Below, piece by piece: positions 1 to 5,170 of a stretch of 6,132 bases of DNA. Source of the DNA: Acidobacteriota bacterium (GTDB taxonomy: Bacteria; Acidobacteriota; Thermoanaerobaculia; Thermoanaerobaculales; Thermoanaerobaculaceae); the NCBI GenBank assembly GCA_027458945.1, contig DAIDOU010000149.1, forward strand, positions 1-6,132. The letters are read 5' to 3'. Within the stretch, counting starts at the first letter, position 1. Every line of letters begins with the position of its first letter. The translations under genes were made by a program, and so were the position numbers. A model generated the notes under the pieces. That model ran no database searches. It was not told the DNA's origin and saw only the letters and a program-made list of their open reading frames with translations.

Positions 1-674
1 ACGGCGGTGGCGTCGATCGCGTACGCGCGGCCGGCCCGGATCGCGGCCACGGCCGCCTCGGCGCCGGCCGCCACCGTCACGACCCCGGGCACCACCGCGT
101 GGGGGACGAGCCGGCACCCCGCCGCCTCGAGCTCCTCGCAGCGCGCCGCCGCGGCCAGCAGCGAAAGCGGCGCCGGCTGCTGGTCCGCCGCGAGCGCCGT
201 TGCCAGCGCGTCCTCGCCGAGCAGCGAGCGCCAGCGCTCCACCAGCCAGTCGGGATGGGAGTAGCGCAGCGCCAGCGGCGTGCCGGGGTCGGCGGGGTCG
301 GGCCAGGTCGCGGTCGCGGCGCGCCGCAACACGGCGTTGACGAGCCCGGCGGCCGGCGGCGTCAGGCGCCGGGCCACGCGCACGGCCTCTGCGACCGCCA
401 CCGGGACCGGCGTTCGCATGCGCAGCGCCTCGTACAGCCCGGCACGGAGGGCGGCGCGGACAGCCGGGTCGAGCCCGGCGGCGGGACGGCGCAGGTGGGG
501 CGCGAGCAGGTGGTCGAGGGTGAGCTGCCAGCGCAGCACGCCGAGCACCATCTCGCGCTCCGCCGGCGAGGCGTCGCCGAGCAGGCGCGCCGCGTGGGCG
601 CCGTGCGCCTCGACGCGGGCCAGCGCGGTGACCGCCCGCAGGCGGGGGTCAGCGGAACGACTCTCCGGGCGCAA
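1..674 (-). CDS. rsmB: 16S rRNA (cytosine-C5)-methyltransferase RsmB, N-terminal part (cut by window start)
   Basis: The visible 224 codons encode the N-terminal NusB-like RNA-binding domain of RsmB (Sun/Fmu), which uses S-adenosylmethionine to methylate C967 (E. coli numbering) of 16S rRNA. The sequence shows EREMVLGVLRW (about residues 40-50), the hallmark GLVNAVLRR (110-118) and SHPDWLVERW (139-148), followed by the linker reaching AIDATA (219-224). That last segment matches the position of the QDxSSQ-like entry to the Rossmann methyltransferase domain, so the catalytic cysteines lie beyond base 1. E. coli RsmB is about 429 residues, so roughly half is present. I chose the TTG at 674 because GGAG (684-681) lies 6 nt upstream and no ATG or GTG occurs in frame before the conserved domain. 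This start overlaps the fmt end by 26 nt, which suggests translational coupling. The fmt-rsmB order is widespread in bacteria. Family assignment is firm; the exact start is less certain. Confidence 0.88.
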   Translation of the reverse strand, partial: MRPESRSADPRLRAVTALARVEAHGAHAARLLGDASPAEREMVLGVLRWQLTLDHLLAPHLRRPAAGLDPAVRAALRAGLYEALRMRTPVPVAVAEAVRVARRLTPPAAGLVNAVLRRAATATWPDPADPGTPLALRYSHPDWLVERWRSLLGEDALATALAADQQPAPLSLLAAAARCEELEAAGCRLVPHAVVPGVVTVAAGAEAAVAAIRAGRAYAIDATA

Positions 675-1584
675 CCCGCTCTCCGATGATGAAGGCGTCG
701 GCGGGGATGCGCCTCTTGCCCTCGCGCTGCACCTCGGTGACCACGCCCACGGTGCCGCCGCCGCAGCGCACGGCGACGCCGGCGAGCGAGACCGCCAGCA
801 CGGTGCCCGGTTCCTGGTCACCGGGGGCCCCGTCCCCGACCTCGAAACCGTGCACCTTCAGGCGGCCGCCGCGAAACGTGGTGAACAGCCCCGGCCAGGG
901 GTCGAACGCGCGGCACCGGCACGCCAGCTCGCGCGCGGAGAGCTGCCAGTCGATCCGCCCCAGCTTGCGGTCGAGCTTCGTCGTGACCGTGGCGAGCGCG
1001 GCGTCCTGCACCGCCGGGGTCACGGTGCCGGCCGCGAGGTCCGCGAGCGTCTCCACCACGAGCTCGGCGCCCAGCGCCGCCAGGCGCGCCTCGAGCTCGG
1101 GGGTGCGCTCCTTGGGGCCGATCGCGACCTCGCGCTGCAGCAGGATCGGGCCGGTATCCATCCCCTCGTCGAGCAGCATCGTCGTGACGCCGGTCGTCTC
1201 GTCGCCGGCGGCGATCGCCGACTCGATCGGCGACGGCCCGCGGTAGCGCGGCAGCAACGAAGGGTGAAGGTTGATGAAGCCGTGGCGGGGCACCCGCAAC
1301 ACGCGCGGCGAGATCATCCGCCCGAACGCGACGACCACGGCGACCTCCGGCGCGAGCGCCCGCAGGCGGGCGAGGAAATCGTCGACGCCCAGCTTCTCCG
1401 GCTGCGCCAGCGGGAGGCCGAGACGGCGCGCCGCCGCGACGACCGCCGGGGAGGCCAGCCGCAGGTGGCGGCCGGCGGGCTGGTCCGGACGCGTGACGAC
1501 GAGCGCCACGTCGTGGCCGGCCGCGACCACCGCATCGAGCGAGGGGACCGCGAACTCGGGCGTGCCAAAGAAAACGAGTCGCAC
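649..1584 (-). CDS. fmt: Methionyl-tRNA formyltransferase
   Basis: Fmt transfers a formyl group from 10-formyltetrahydrofolate to Met-tRNA(fMet) in the cytoplasm, preparing it for initiation. The product is 311 residues (E. coli: 315). It opens with RLVFFGTPEFAVPSL, the folate-site strand and loop. The catalytic triad fits the family: N105 and H107 in INLHPSLLPRYRG, and D143 in LLDEGMDTGPIL. The SLLP signature is at 109-112. The C-terminal OB-like domain begins near KLGRIDW (207-213) with RAFDPWPG (225-232) and ends with GKRRIPADAFIIG (289-301). I chose the GTG at 1584 because translation then begins directly at the conserved strand and no methionine occurs before M90. An in-frame GTG at 1599 would add five residues. 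Neither has a Shine-Dalgarno sequence, unlike the plus-strand genes here. The rsmB start overlaps its end. The RGPSPI variant of the usual RGAAPI occurs in other Fmt proteins and is not a sign of inactivity. Confidence 0.96.
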   Translation of the reverse strand: MRLVFFGTPEFAVPSLDAVVAAGHDVALVVTRPDQPAGRHLRLASPAVVAAARRLGLPLAQPEKLGVDDFLARLRALAPEVAVVVAFGRMISPRVLRVPRHGFINLHPSLLPRYRGPSPIESAIAAGDETTGVTTMLLDEGMDTGPILLQREVAIGPKERTPELEARLAALGAELVVETLADLAAGTVTPAVQDAALATVTTKLDRKLGRIDWQLSARELACRCRAFDPWPGLFTTFRGGRLKVHGFEVGDGAPGDQEPGTVLAVSLAGVAVRCGGGTVGVVTEVQREGKRRIPADAFIIGERVAPGESFR

Positions 1585-1590
1585 ATCGAA

Positions 1591-1596
1591 ATTGTA
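1591..1596 (-). promoter_or_regulatory. Candidate -10 element (TACAAT) for leaderless fmt transcription
   Basis: Read on the minus strand, TACAAT matches the bacterial -10 consensus at 5 of 6 positions. It sits 6 nt before the GTG start codon at 1584, so a transcript starting at the normal distance would begin at or next to the start codon. No recognisable -35 hexamer lies 16-18 nt upstream in the very GC-rich spacer. The absence of a Shine-Dalgarno sequence before fmt agrees with a leaderless mRNA. This is inference from sequence spacing only. Confidence 0.4.
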
Positions 1597-1626
1597 CACG
1601 CCGCGCCGCCGCGGCCCGGCGCGGAC

Positions 1627-1639
1627 ATCGCGACGCGAT
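1627..1639. promoter_or_regulatory. Perfect 13-bp palindrome in divergent spacer, candidate operator
   Basis: ATCGCG-A-CGCGAT is a perfect 6-1-6 inverted repeat between the divergent starts of fmt and the transporter gene. It falls between a -35-like CGGACA (1622-1627, 4 of 6 matches) and a weak TACGCT (1645-1650), which are 17 nt apart. A repressor bound there could control the transporter promoter. Short GC-rich palindromes arise fairly easily in such DNA, no regulator gene is seen nearby, and the promoter hexamers are poor. Confidence 0.3.
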
Positions 1640-1681
1640 TGCGGTACGCTGCGCGGCGCACCCGACGGGGGCGCGGAATGC

Positions 1682-1708
1682 GCGCGGCCGGCGGGCCGGT
1701 TGCCGCGC
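1682..1708 (+). promoter_or_regulatory. Stem-loop abutting the ribosome binding site of the MFS gene
   Basis: GCGCGGC (1682-1688) pairs perfectly with GCCGCGC (1702-1708) across a 13-nt loop that can itself form CGGC/GCCG pairs. The AAGGAGGT ribosome binding site (1709-1716) begins at the next base, 4 nt before the ATG counting from the last G of GGAGG. If the stem forms in the mRNA it could affect ribosome access or mRNA stability. There is no T-run, so it is not a typical intrinsic terminator. Confidence 0.3.
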
Positions 1709-1719
1709 AAGGAGGTGCC

Positions 1720-2925
1720 ATGCCGTCCCCCCGCCGCACGCTGACGACCCTCTTCCTCATCGTCTTCACGGACCTCATCGGCTTCGGGATCGTGATCCCC
1801 CTGCTGCCGCTCTACGCCGAGCACTTCCATCCGGCGCCGTGGCAGTTCGGCCTGCTCATGGCCGCTTTCTCGGCGATGCAGTTCATCTTCTCGCCGCTGC
1901 TCGGGCGCCTCTCCGACCGCGTCGGCCGGCGGCCGGTGCTGCTGATCTCGCTGTTCGGCTCGGTGGCCGGGTCCGTGCTCTTCGCCCTGGCGCACTCGCT
2001 CGCGTGGCTGTTCGCCTCGCGCCTCCTCGCCGGCATCGCCGGCGGCAACGTCGCCACCGCCCAGGCGGTGATCGCCGACACGACGACGCCGGACCAGCGG
2101 GCGCGCGGCATGGGGATGATCGGGGCGGCGTTCGGCCTCGGCTTCATCGCCGGGCCGGCGCTGGCCGGGGCCCTGGTGCCGCTCGGCATGGGCGCGCCGG
2201 GGTGGGGCGCGGCCGCGTTCTCGACCGTGGCGTGGGTGATGACGATCTTCTTCCTGCCGGAGACCCGGCCGCAGCCAGTGCCCGGCGCCAAGGCCGCTCC
2301 CGCCTCCCCGTTCGCGCGGCTGGCGTTCGCGTTCGGTCACCGGGAGCTCGCCCCGCTGCTGGCGATCGGCTTCCTCGTCGTCGCCGGCCTGGCGTCGTTC
2401 GAGGTCACGTTCGCCCAGTTCCTGCACGACCGGCTCGCCCTCCCCCATGCGCAGGTGAGCTTCATGTTCGTCTACCTCGGGCTGCTCGCGGCCGCGGTGC
2501 AGGGAGGCCTGGTGGGGCGCGCCTCGCGCCGCTTCGGCGAGCGCACGCTGCTGGTCGCGGGACTGACCGTGAGCGCCGCCGCGCTCGTTCTGCTCGGCGC
2601 CGCCGCCTACCGCCTCGGGTCCGTCCTCGCCGTTCTGCCGATCATGGCGCTCGGCTCCGGCTTCGTGATGCCGTCGCTGTCGTCGCTGGTGTCGAAGAGC
2701 GCGCGCGCCGACGAGCAAGGCGCGGCGCTGGGAGCGTTCCAGGGGCTGGGCTCGCTCGCCCGCGTCATCGGGCCGTTTTCCGCCGAGTTGGCGCTCGGCG
2801 CCTGGGGGGTCGCGGCGCCGCAGCTCGGCGCTGCGGTCCTGGTCATCGCCGCGGCGGCGTGGGGCGCGCTGGTGTTCCGGCGCCGCCCCGGCCCGGTCGC
2901 GACGGACCCGGCGGCGCTCGGGTAG
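1720..2925 (+). CDS. MFS transporter, DHA1/TetA-like proton-coupled efflux type
   Basis: This 401-residue inner-membrane protein has the length and hydrophobic pattern of a 12-TM major facilitator drug:proton antiporter. TM1 carries TDLIGFGIVIPLLP (17-30), the acidic TM1 motif of this group. Motif A is GRLSDRVGRRPVL (62-74) in the TM2-3 loop, motif B includes R101 of ASRLLAGIAGGN, and the antiporter motif C is GAAFGLGFIAGPALAG (135-150). The second half repeats a motif-A-like loop (GRASRRFGERTLL, 266-278) after the central cytoplasmic linker around 183-205. Motif C indicates export rather than uptake; the substrate cannot be read from sequence. TetA, Bcr and other DHA1 members share this outline, so no drug name is warranted. 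The ATG at 1720 follows AAGGAGGT by 4 nt. It is divergent from fmt, and 19 bp separate it from the outer-membrane candidate gene downstream, suggesting one transcript. Confidence 0.93.
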   Translation: MPSPRRTLTTLFLIVFTDLIGFGIVIPLLPLYAEHFHPAPWQFGLLMAAFSAMQFIFSPLLGRLSDRVGRRPVLLISLFGSVAGSVLFALAHSLAWLFASRLLAGIAGGNVATAQAVIADTTTPDQRARGMGMIGAAFGLGFIAGPALAGALVPLGMGAPGWGAAAFSTVAWVMTIFFLPETRPQPVPGAKAAPASPFARLAFAFGHRELAPLLAIGFLVVAGLASFEVTFAQFLHDRLALPHAQVSFMFVYLGLLAAAVQGGLVGRASRRFGERTLLVAGLTVSAAALVLLGAAAYRLGSVLAVLPIMALGSGFVMPSLSSLVSKSARADEQGAALGAFQGLGSLARVIGPFSAELALGAWGVAAPQLGAAVLVIAAAAWGALVFRRRPGPVATDPAALG

Positions 2926-2928
2926 AAT
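2923..2928 (+). promoter_or_regulatory. Weak -10-like TAGAAT overlapping the MFS stop codon
   Basis: TAGAAT matches the -10 consensus at 5 of 6 positions and its first three bases are the TAG stop of the transporter gene. It is part of the only AT-rich patch here and would place a transcript start about 10 nt before the next ATG. No -35 hexamer or TGn extension supports it, so read-through from the transporter gene is at least as likely. Confidence 0.2.
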
Positions 2929-2944
2929 TCCCTTGGAGGCCAAC

Positions 2945-3976
2945 ATGGCACGGGCGCGGGTAGCGGCGGCGGCGGCGTTGCTCGTGGCGGGGCTCGCCGC
3001 GGGCCAGGACGTGTCGAACTTCGTGACCAGCCCGGCGGTCGGCCTCGGCCCGCTCGAGCTGCGGTCGCAGTCGCCGCTCAACATCCTGCGGCTGACCCCC
3101 ACACCCAGGAGTCCAGCGACGCTCGCCGCGGGCCAGTGGCAGCTCGAGCTGCTCACCAGCTGGAACAACTACTTCGACTATGACCCGAAGTATTACACGA
3201 TCGACGCGGAGACGCTGCGCTTCACGATGAGCGCGTCGTACGGCGTGACCTCCCGGCTGGAGCTGGCGGCCAGCCTGCCGCTGTCCTACCGTGGCGGCGG
3301 GATCATGGACCGCTTCATCGAGAACTTCGAGGGCCTGCTCCACGTCGCCAACAAGGACCGCAAGCTGTTCCCGCGCAACCGCTACCTGGTGCTGATCCAC
3401 GGCACGAACGGGCGCACGTTCGAGCTCACCGGCGAGGACGCCGGCTGGGGGATCGAGGACGCGACGGTCGGCGCGCGCTACCGGCTCGCCGACGGTACGG
3501 CGTCGACGCCGGCCGTGACCGCGACGTTCGTGCTCAAGATCCCGACCGGACGCTCGGCCTCGCTGTACTCCAGCGGCGGCTACGACTTCGAAGCCGGGGT
3601 CTCGGCCGGTCAGCGCCTCGGGCGCCGCTTCAACGTCTACGCGGCGCTCGGGGCGATGCACTACGCCAGCGACGACATGGTCGGCGTCCGGCTCAAGCCG
3701 AACCAGATCTCGCTGTTCACCGGCGTCGAGTACCGCCACTCGCCGCGCATGTCCTGGCTGCTGCAGGCGCTCGTCACCTCGGCGGGGGCAGAGCAGTTCG
3801 GCGGCTTCTCCAAGAACACGTACGAGATCACGGTGGGGCTCAAGCGCGTGCTCAACCCGAACCTGCTGCTCGAGGCCTCGCTGCTCGAGAACCTGTTCAT
3901 CTTCGACAACAGCCCCGACGTCGGCTTCCACGTCGGCCTGGTGTGGCGCTCGAACCGGCCGCGGGGGAAGGGGTAG
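2945..3976 (+). CDS. DUF3187-like putative outer-membrane beta-barrel protein
   Basis: The 343-residue product begins with a Sec signal peptide: MARARV, then an Ala/Leu-rich core to about residue 20, with likely cleavage in LAAG/QDVS. There is no lipobox cysteine. The mature part is a succession of amphipathic strands, for example WQLELLTSWNNYF (65-77), SRLELAASLPLSY (103-115), TATFVLKIPTG (192-202), RFNVYAALGAMHYA (228-241) and PDVGFHVGLVW (324-334), as in outer-membrane barrels. The opening GPLELRSQSPLNILRL, the WNNYF segment and the late LLENLFIF (313-320) resemble DUF3187 proteins, a family of unknown function, as I recall it. Any transport or structural role would be a guess. I chose the ATG at 2945 because GGAGG (2935-2939) lies 5 nt upstream; the in-frame TTG at 2933 would overlap that site. 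It follows the MFS gene by 19 bp, so co-transcription is likely. A short basic tail (NRPRGKG) follows the last strand. Confidence 0.8.
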   Translation: MARARVAAAAALLVAGLAAGQDVSNFVTSPAVGLGPLELRSQSPLNILRLTPTPRSPATLAAGQWQLELLTSWNNYFDYDPKYYTIDAETLRFTMSASYGVTSRLELAASLPLSYRGGGIMDRFIENFEGLLHVANKDRKLFPRNRYLVLIHGTNGRTFELTGEDAGWGIEDATVGARYRLADGTASTPAVTATFVLKIPTGRSASLYSSGGYDFEAGVSAGQRLGRRFNVYAALGAMHYASDDMVGVRLKPNQISLFTGVEYRHSPRMSWLLQALVTSAGAEQFGGFSKNTYEITVGLKRVLNPNLLLEASLLENLFIFDNSPDVGFHVGLVWRSNRPRGKG

Positions 3977-3978
3977 CG

Positions 3979-4004
3979 GCCGGTCCGGACGAAGCGGGAC
4001 CGGC
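3979..4004 (+). promoter_or_regulatory. Perfect 8-bp stem-loop between the barrel gene and the CoA-binding gene
   Basis: GCCGGTCC (3979-3986) pairs exactly with GGACCGGC (3997-4004) around a 10-nt loop. It begins 3 nt after the barrel gene's stop codon and ends 2 nt before the AGGAGGT ribosome binding site (4007-4013). There is no T-run after it, so it is not a canonical intrinsic terminator. Its position fits an mRNA processing or stability element, a partial terminator, or a translation modulator. An alternative palindrome GTCCGGAC (3983-3990) overlaps the left arm. Confidence 0.45.
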
Positions 4005-4017
4005 GCAGGAGGTCGTG

Positions 4018-4482
4018 ATGGCCGATCAGAGTTGCGAGTTCCCTCTCCAAAACGCGAGCGACCCGGAGATCGACGGCGTGCTCGCGACGGCGCGCACGAT
4101 TGCGGTGGTCGGGCTCTCGGACAAGCCCGACCGCGAGTCGCACATCGTGGCCACCTACCTGCAGCGGCACGGCTACCGCATCGTGCCGGTCAACCCGGCC
4201 GTCGCCGAGATCCTGGGCGAGCGCAGCTACCCGGACCTCGCCGCGATCCCGCCGGAGATCGCCATCGACGTGGTGGACATCTTCCGCAAGCCCGAGTTCA
4301 TCCCCGCGGTCGTCGACGGGGCGATCGCGCGAGGCGCCCGCGTCGTGTGGATGCAGCTCGGTCTGGCGCACAACGCCGCCGCCGCGAAGGCGCGCGCGGC
4401 CGGCTTGACGGTGGTGATGGACCGCTGCATCAAGATCGAGCACGCCCGCTGGTCGGCGACGCGCCCGCCGGCGCGGTCGTGA
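4018..4482 (+). CDS. CoA-binding Rossmann-fold protein, YccU type
   Basis: This 154-residue cytoplasmic protein is a stand-alone CoA-binding domain of the YccU kind (CoA_binding_2). This is the same fold as the N-terminal CoA-binding domain of succinyl-CoA synthetase alpha, but without ligase domains. Visible landmarks are the nucleotide-binding loop TIAVVGLSDKPDRESH (27-42), GYRIVPVNP (52-60), the acidic strand IDVVDIFRKPE (83-93), VVWMQLGL (109-116) and the C-terminal GLTVVMDRCIKIEH (129-142). These match the family throughout. CoA binding is expected from the family; the physiological role is unsettled even in model organisms. The ATG at 4018 has AGGAGGT ending 4 nt before it; a GTG at 4015 is also in frame but sits too close to that site. 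The gene is 41 bp after the barrel gene with a stem-loop between. A separate promoter candidate precedes infC downstream, so the transcript may end or weaken here. Confidence 0.93.
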   Translation: MADQSCEFPLQNASDPEIDGVLATARTIAVVGLSDKPDRESHIVATYLQRHGYRIVPVNPAVAEILGERSYPDLAAIPPEIAIDVVDIFRKPEFIPAVVDGAIARGARVVWMQLGLAHNAAAAKARAAGLTVVMDRCIKIEHARWSATRPPARS

Positions 4483-4519
4483 CCCGCCGCCGGTCGCTCC
4501 CCGGCCGCCGGACGCCCTT

Positions 4520-4528
4520 TGCTATACT
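4520..4528 (+). promoter_or_regulatory. Extended -10 promoter candidate for infC
   Basis: TGCTATACT is an extended -10 element: TG plus one base, then TATACT with 5 of 6 consensus matches. It stands out in the GC-rich 113-bp gap before infC. A transcript would start near 4535 and carry a leader of about 60 nt. No good -35 hexamer lies 16-18 nt upstream, which extended -10 promoters can tolerate. Confidence 0.5.
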
Positions 4529-4558
4529 CCCACCGTCCGGCATCAGCGCTAGGACCAC

Positions 4559-4577
4559 GGCGGGCCAGAGTCCCGCC
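4559..4577 (+). promoter_or_regulatory. GC stem-loop in the infC leader
   Basis: GGCGGG (4559-4564) pairs perfectly with CCCGCC (4572-4577) over a 7-nt loop. It ends 6 nt before the GAGGAGG ribosome binding site (4584-4590) of infC. A GGAC at 4552-4555 could pair either with GTCC at 4535-4538 or with GTCC at 4570-4573, and the second choice would break this stem. Alternative folding is therefore possible, but it rests on short helices only. Confidence 0.3.
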
Positions 4578-4595
4578 TGATACGAGGAGGATGTC

Positions 4596-5126
4596 ATCGC
4601 CGACGAACGCGATCGTACACGCGTCAACGAGATGATCCGGCTGTCGCCGGTGCGTCTCGTCGATGCCGACGGCTCACAGGTCGGCATCGTTCCCGTGGAA
4701 GAGGCCCTGGCGCTCGCGCGCACCCGCGGCCTCGACCTGGTGGAGGTCGCACCCACCGCCCGCCCCATCGTCTGCAAGATCATGGACTGGGGAAAGTACC
4801 GCTACGAGCAGGAGAAGAAGGCCCGGCAGGCGCGCCGCAAGGAGCACCAGATCGAGGTCAAGGAGGTCAAGTTCCGGCCCGGCGTGGCGGACCACGACTT
4901 CCACACCAAGCTCGCGATGGTGAAGCGGTTCCTCGAGCAGGGGAAGCACGTCAAGGTCACGATCATGTTCCGGAGGCGCGAGATGCGCCGCCCGGAAAAT
5001 GGCTACGAGGTGCTCGAGCGCATCAAGGAGGAGCTGTCCGAGCTCATCCGCCTCGAGCGCGATGCCGGCCCGCTCGAGGGGCGCGACCTCACCATGGTCC
5101 TCGCCCCCGGCCGCAAGCCCGCGTAA
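4596..5126 (+). CDS. infC: Translation initiation factor IF-3, ATC start codon
   Basis: IF3 binds the 30S subunit, prevents premature 50S joining and rejects wrong initiator tRNAs and non-standard start codons. The 176-residue product has the usual layout: N-terminal domain (about 10-77) with VNEMIRLSPVRL, GLDLVEVAP (45-53) and CKIMDWGKYRYE (60-71); a basic Lys/Arg-rich linker (about 74-85); and a C-terminal domain with VKEVKFRPG (88-96), KRFLEQGKHVKV (110-121) and a final GRDLTMVLAPGRK. I chose ATC at 4596. GAGGAGG ends 5 nt before it, and the frame contains no ATG, GTG or TTG between the TGA at 4578 and the ATG at 4632. That ATG lacks a ribosome binding site and would remove the conserved VNE. 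Rare ATT/ATC-type starts are a known infC trait that lets IF3 repress its own translation. Arg127 replaces the usual Gly of FRGRE. rpmI and rplT, the usual downstream partners, are not next to it. Confidence 0.95.
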   Translation: MADERDRTRVNEMIRLSPVRLVDADGSQVGIVPVEEALALARTRGLDLVEVAPTARPIVCKIMDWGKYRYEQEKKARQARRKEHQIEVKEVKFRPGVADHDFHTKLAMVKRFLEQGKHVKVTIMFRRREMRRPENGYEVLERIKEELSELIRLERDAGPLEGRDLTMVLAPGRKPA

Positions 5127-5170
5127 CCCGTTCGGCTGTCCCGTCCTCCGGCGAGGAAAGGAGTCCCGCG

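Noticed and set aside
1224..1260. RGPSPI in place of RGAAPI in the Fmt folate-site loop as a sign of altered activity.
   Set aside because: This variant occurs in other Fmt proteins, and the catalytic N105, H107 and D143 are all present.
280..1719. The transporter's reading frame stays open for 480 codons upstream of its ATG, giving an apparent 881-residue fusion protein.
   Set aside because: The extra part is Arg/Pro/Ala-rich and lies antisense to fmt and rsmB, the expected by-product of stop-poor high-GC DNA. AAGGAGGT and the MFS family length fix the start at 1720.
1585..3168. The fmt reading frame stays open upstream on the minus strand through the whole transporter gene.
   Set aside because: The upstream translation is low-complexity Arg/Glu/Gly-rich antisense of the MFS gene. 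Fmt homology begins exactly at the GTG at 1584.
4501..4520. CCGGCCGCCGG followed by ACGCCCTTT as a possible intrinsic terminator after the CoA-binding gene.
   Set aside because: The stem would be only 4 bp with a 3-nt loop, and the T-run is three bases and not adjacent to the stem.
4591..4635. A 14-codon open frame starting at the ATG directly after GGAGG in the infC leader and ending in a TGA that overlaps the ATG at 4632.
   Set aside because: The ATG abuts the ribosome binding site with no spacer, so efficient initiation is unlikely, and the peptide has no recognisable feature. The ATC start explains the ribosome binding site position better.
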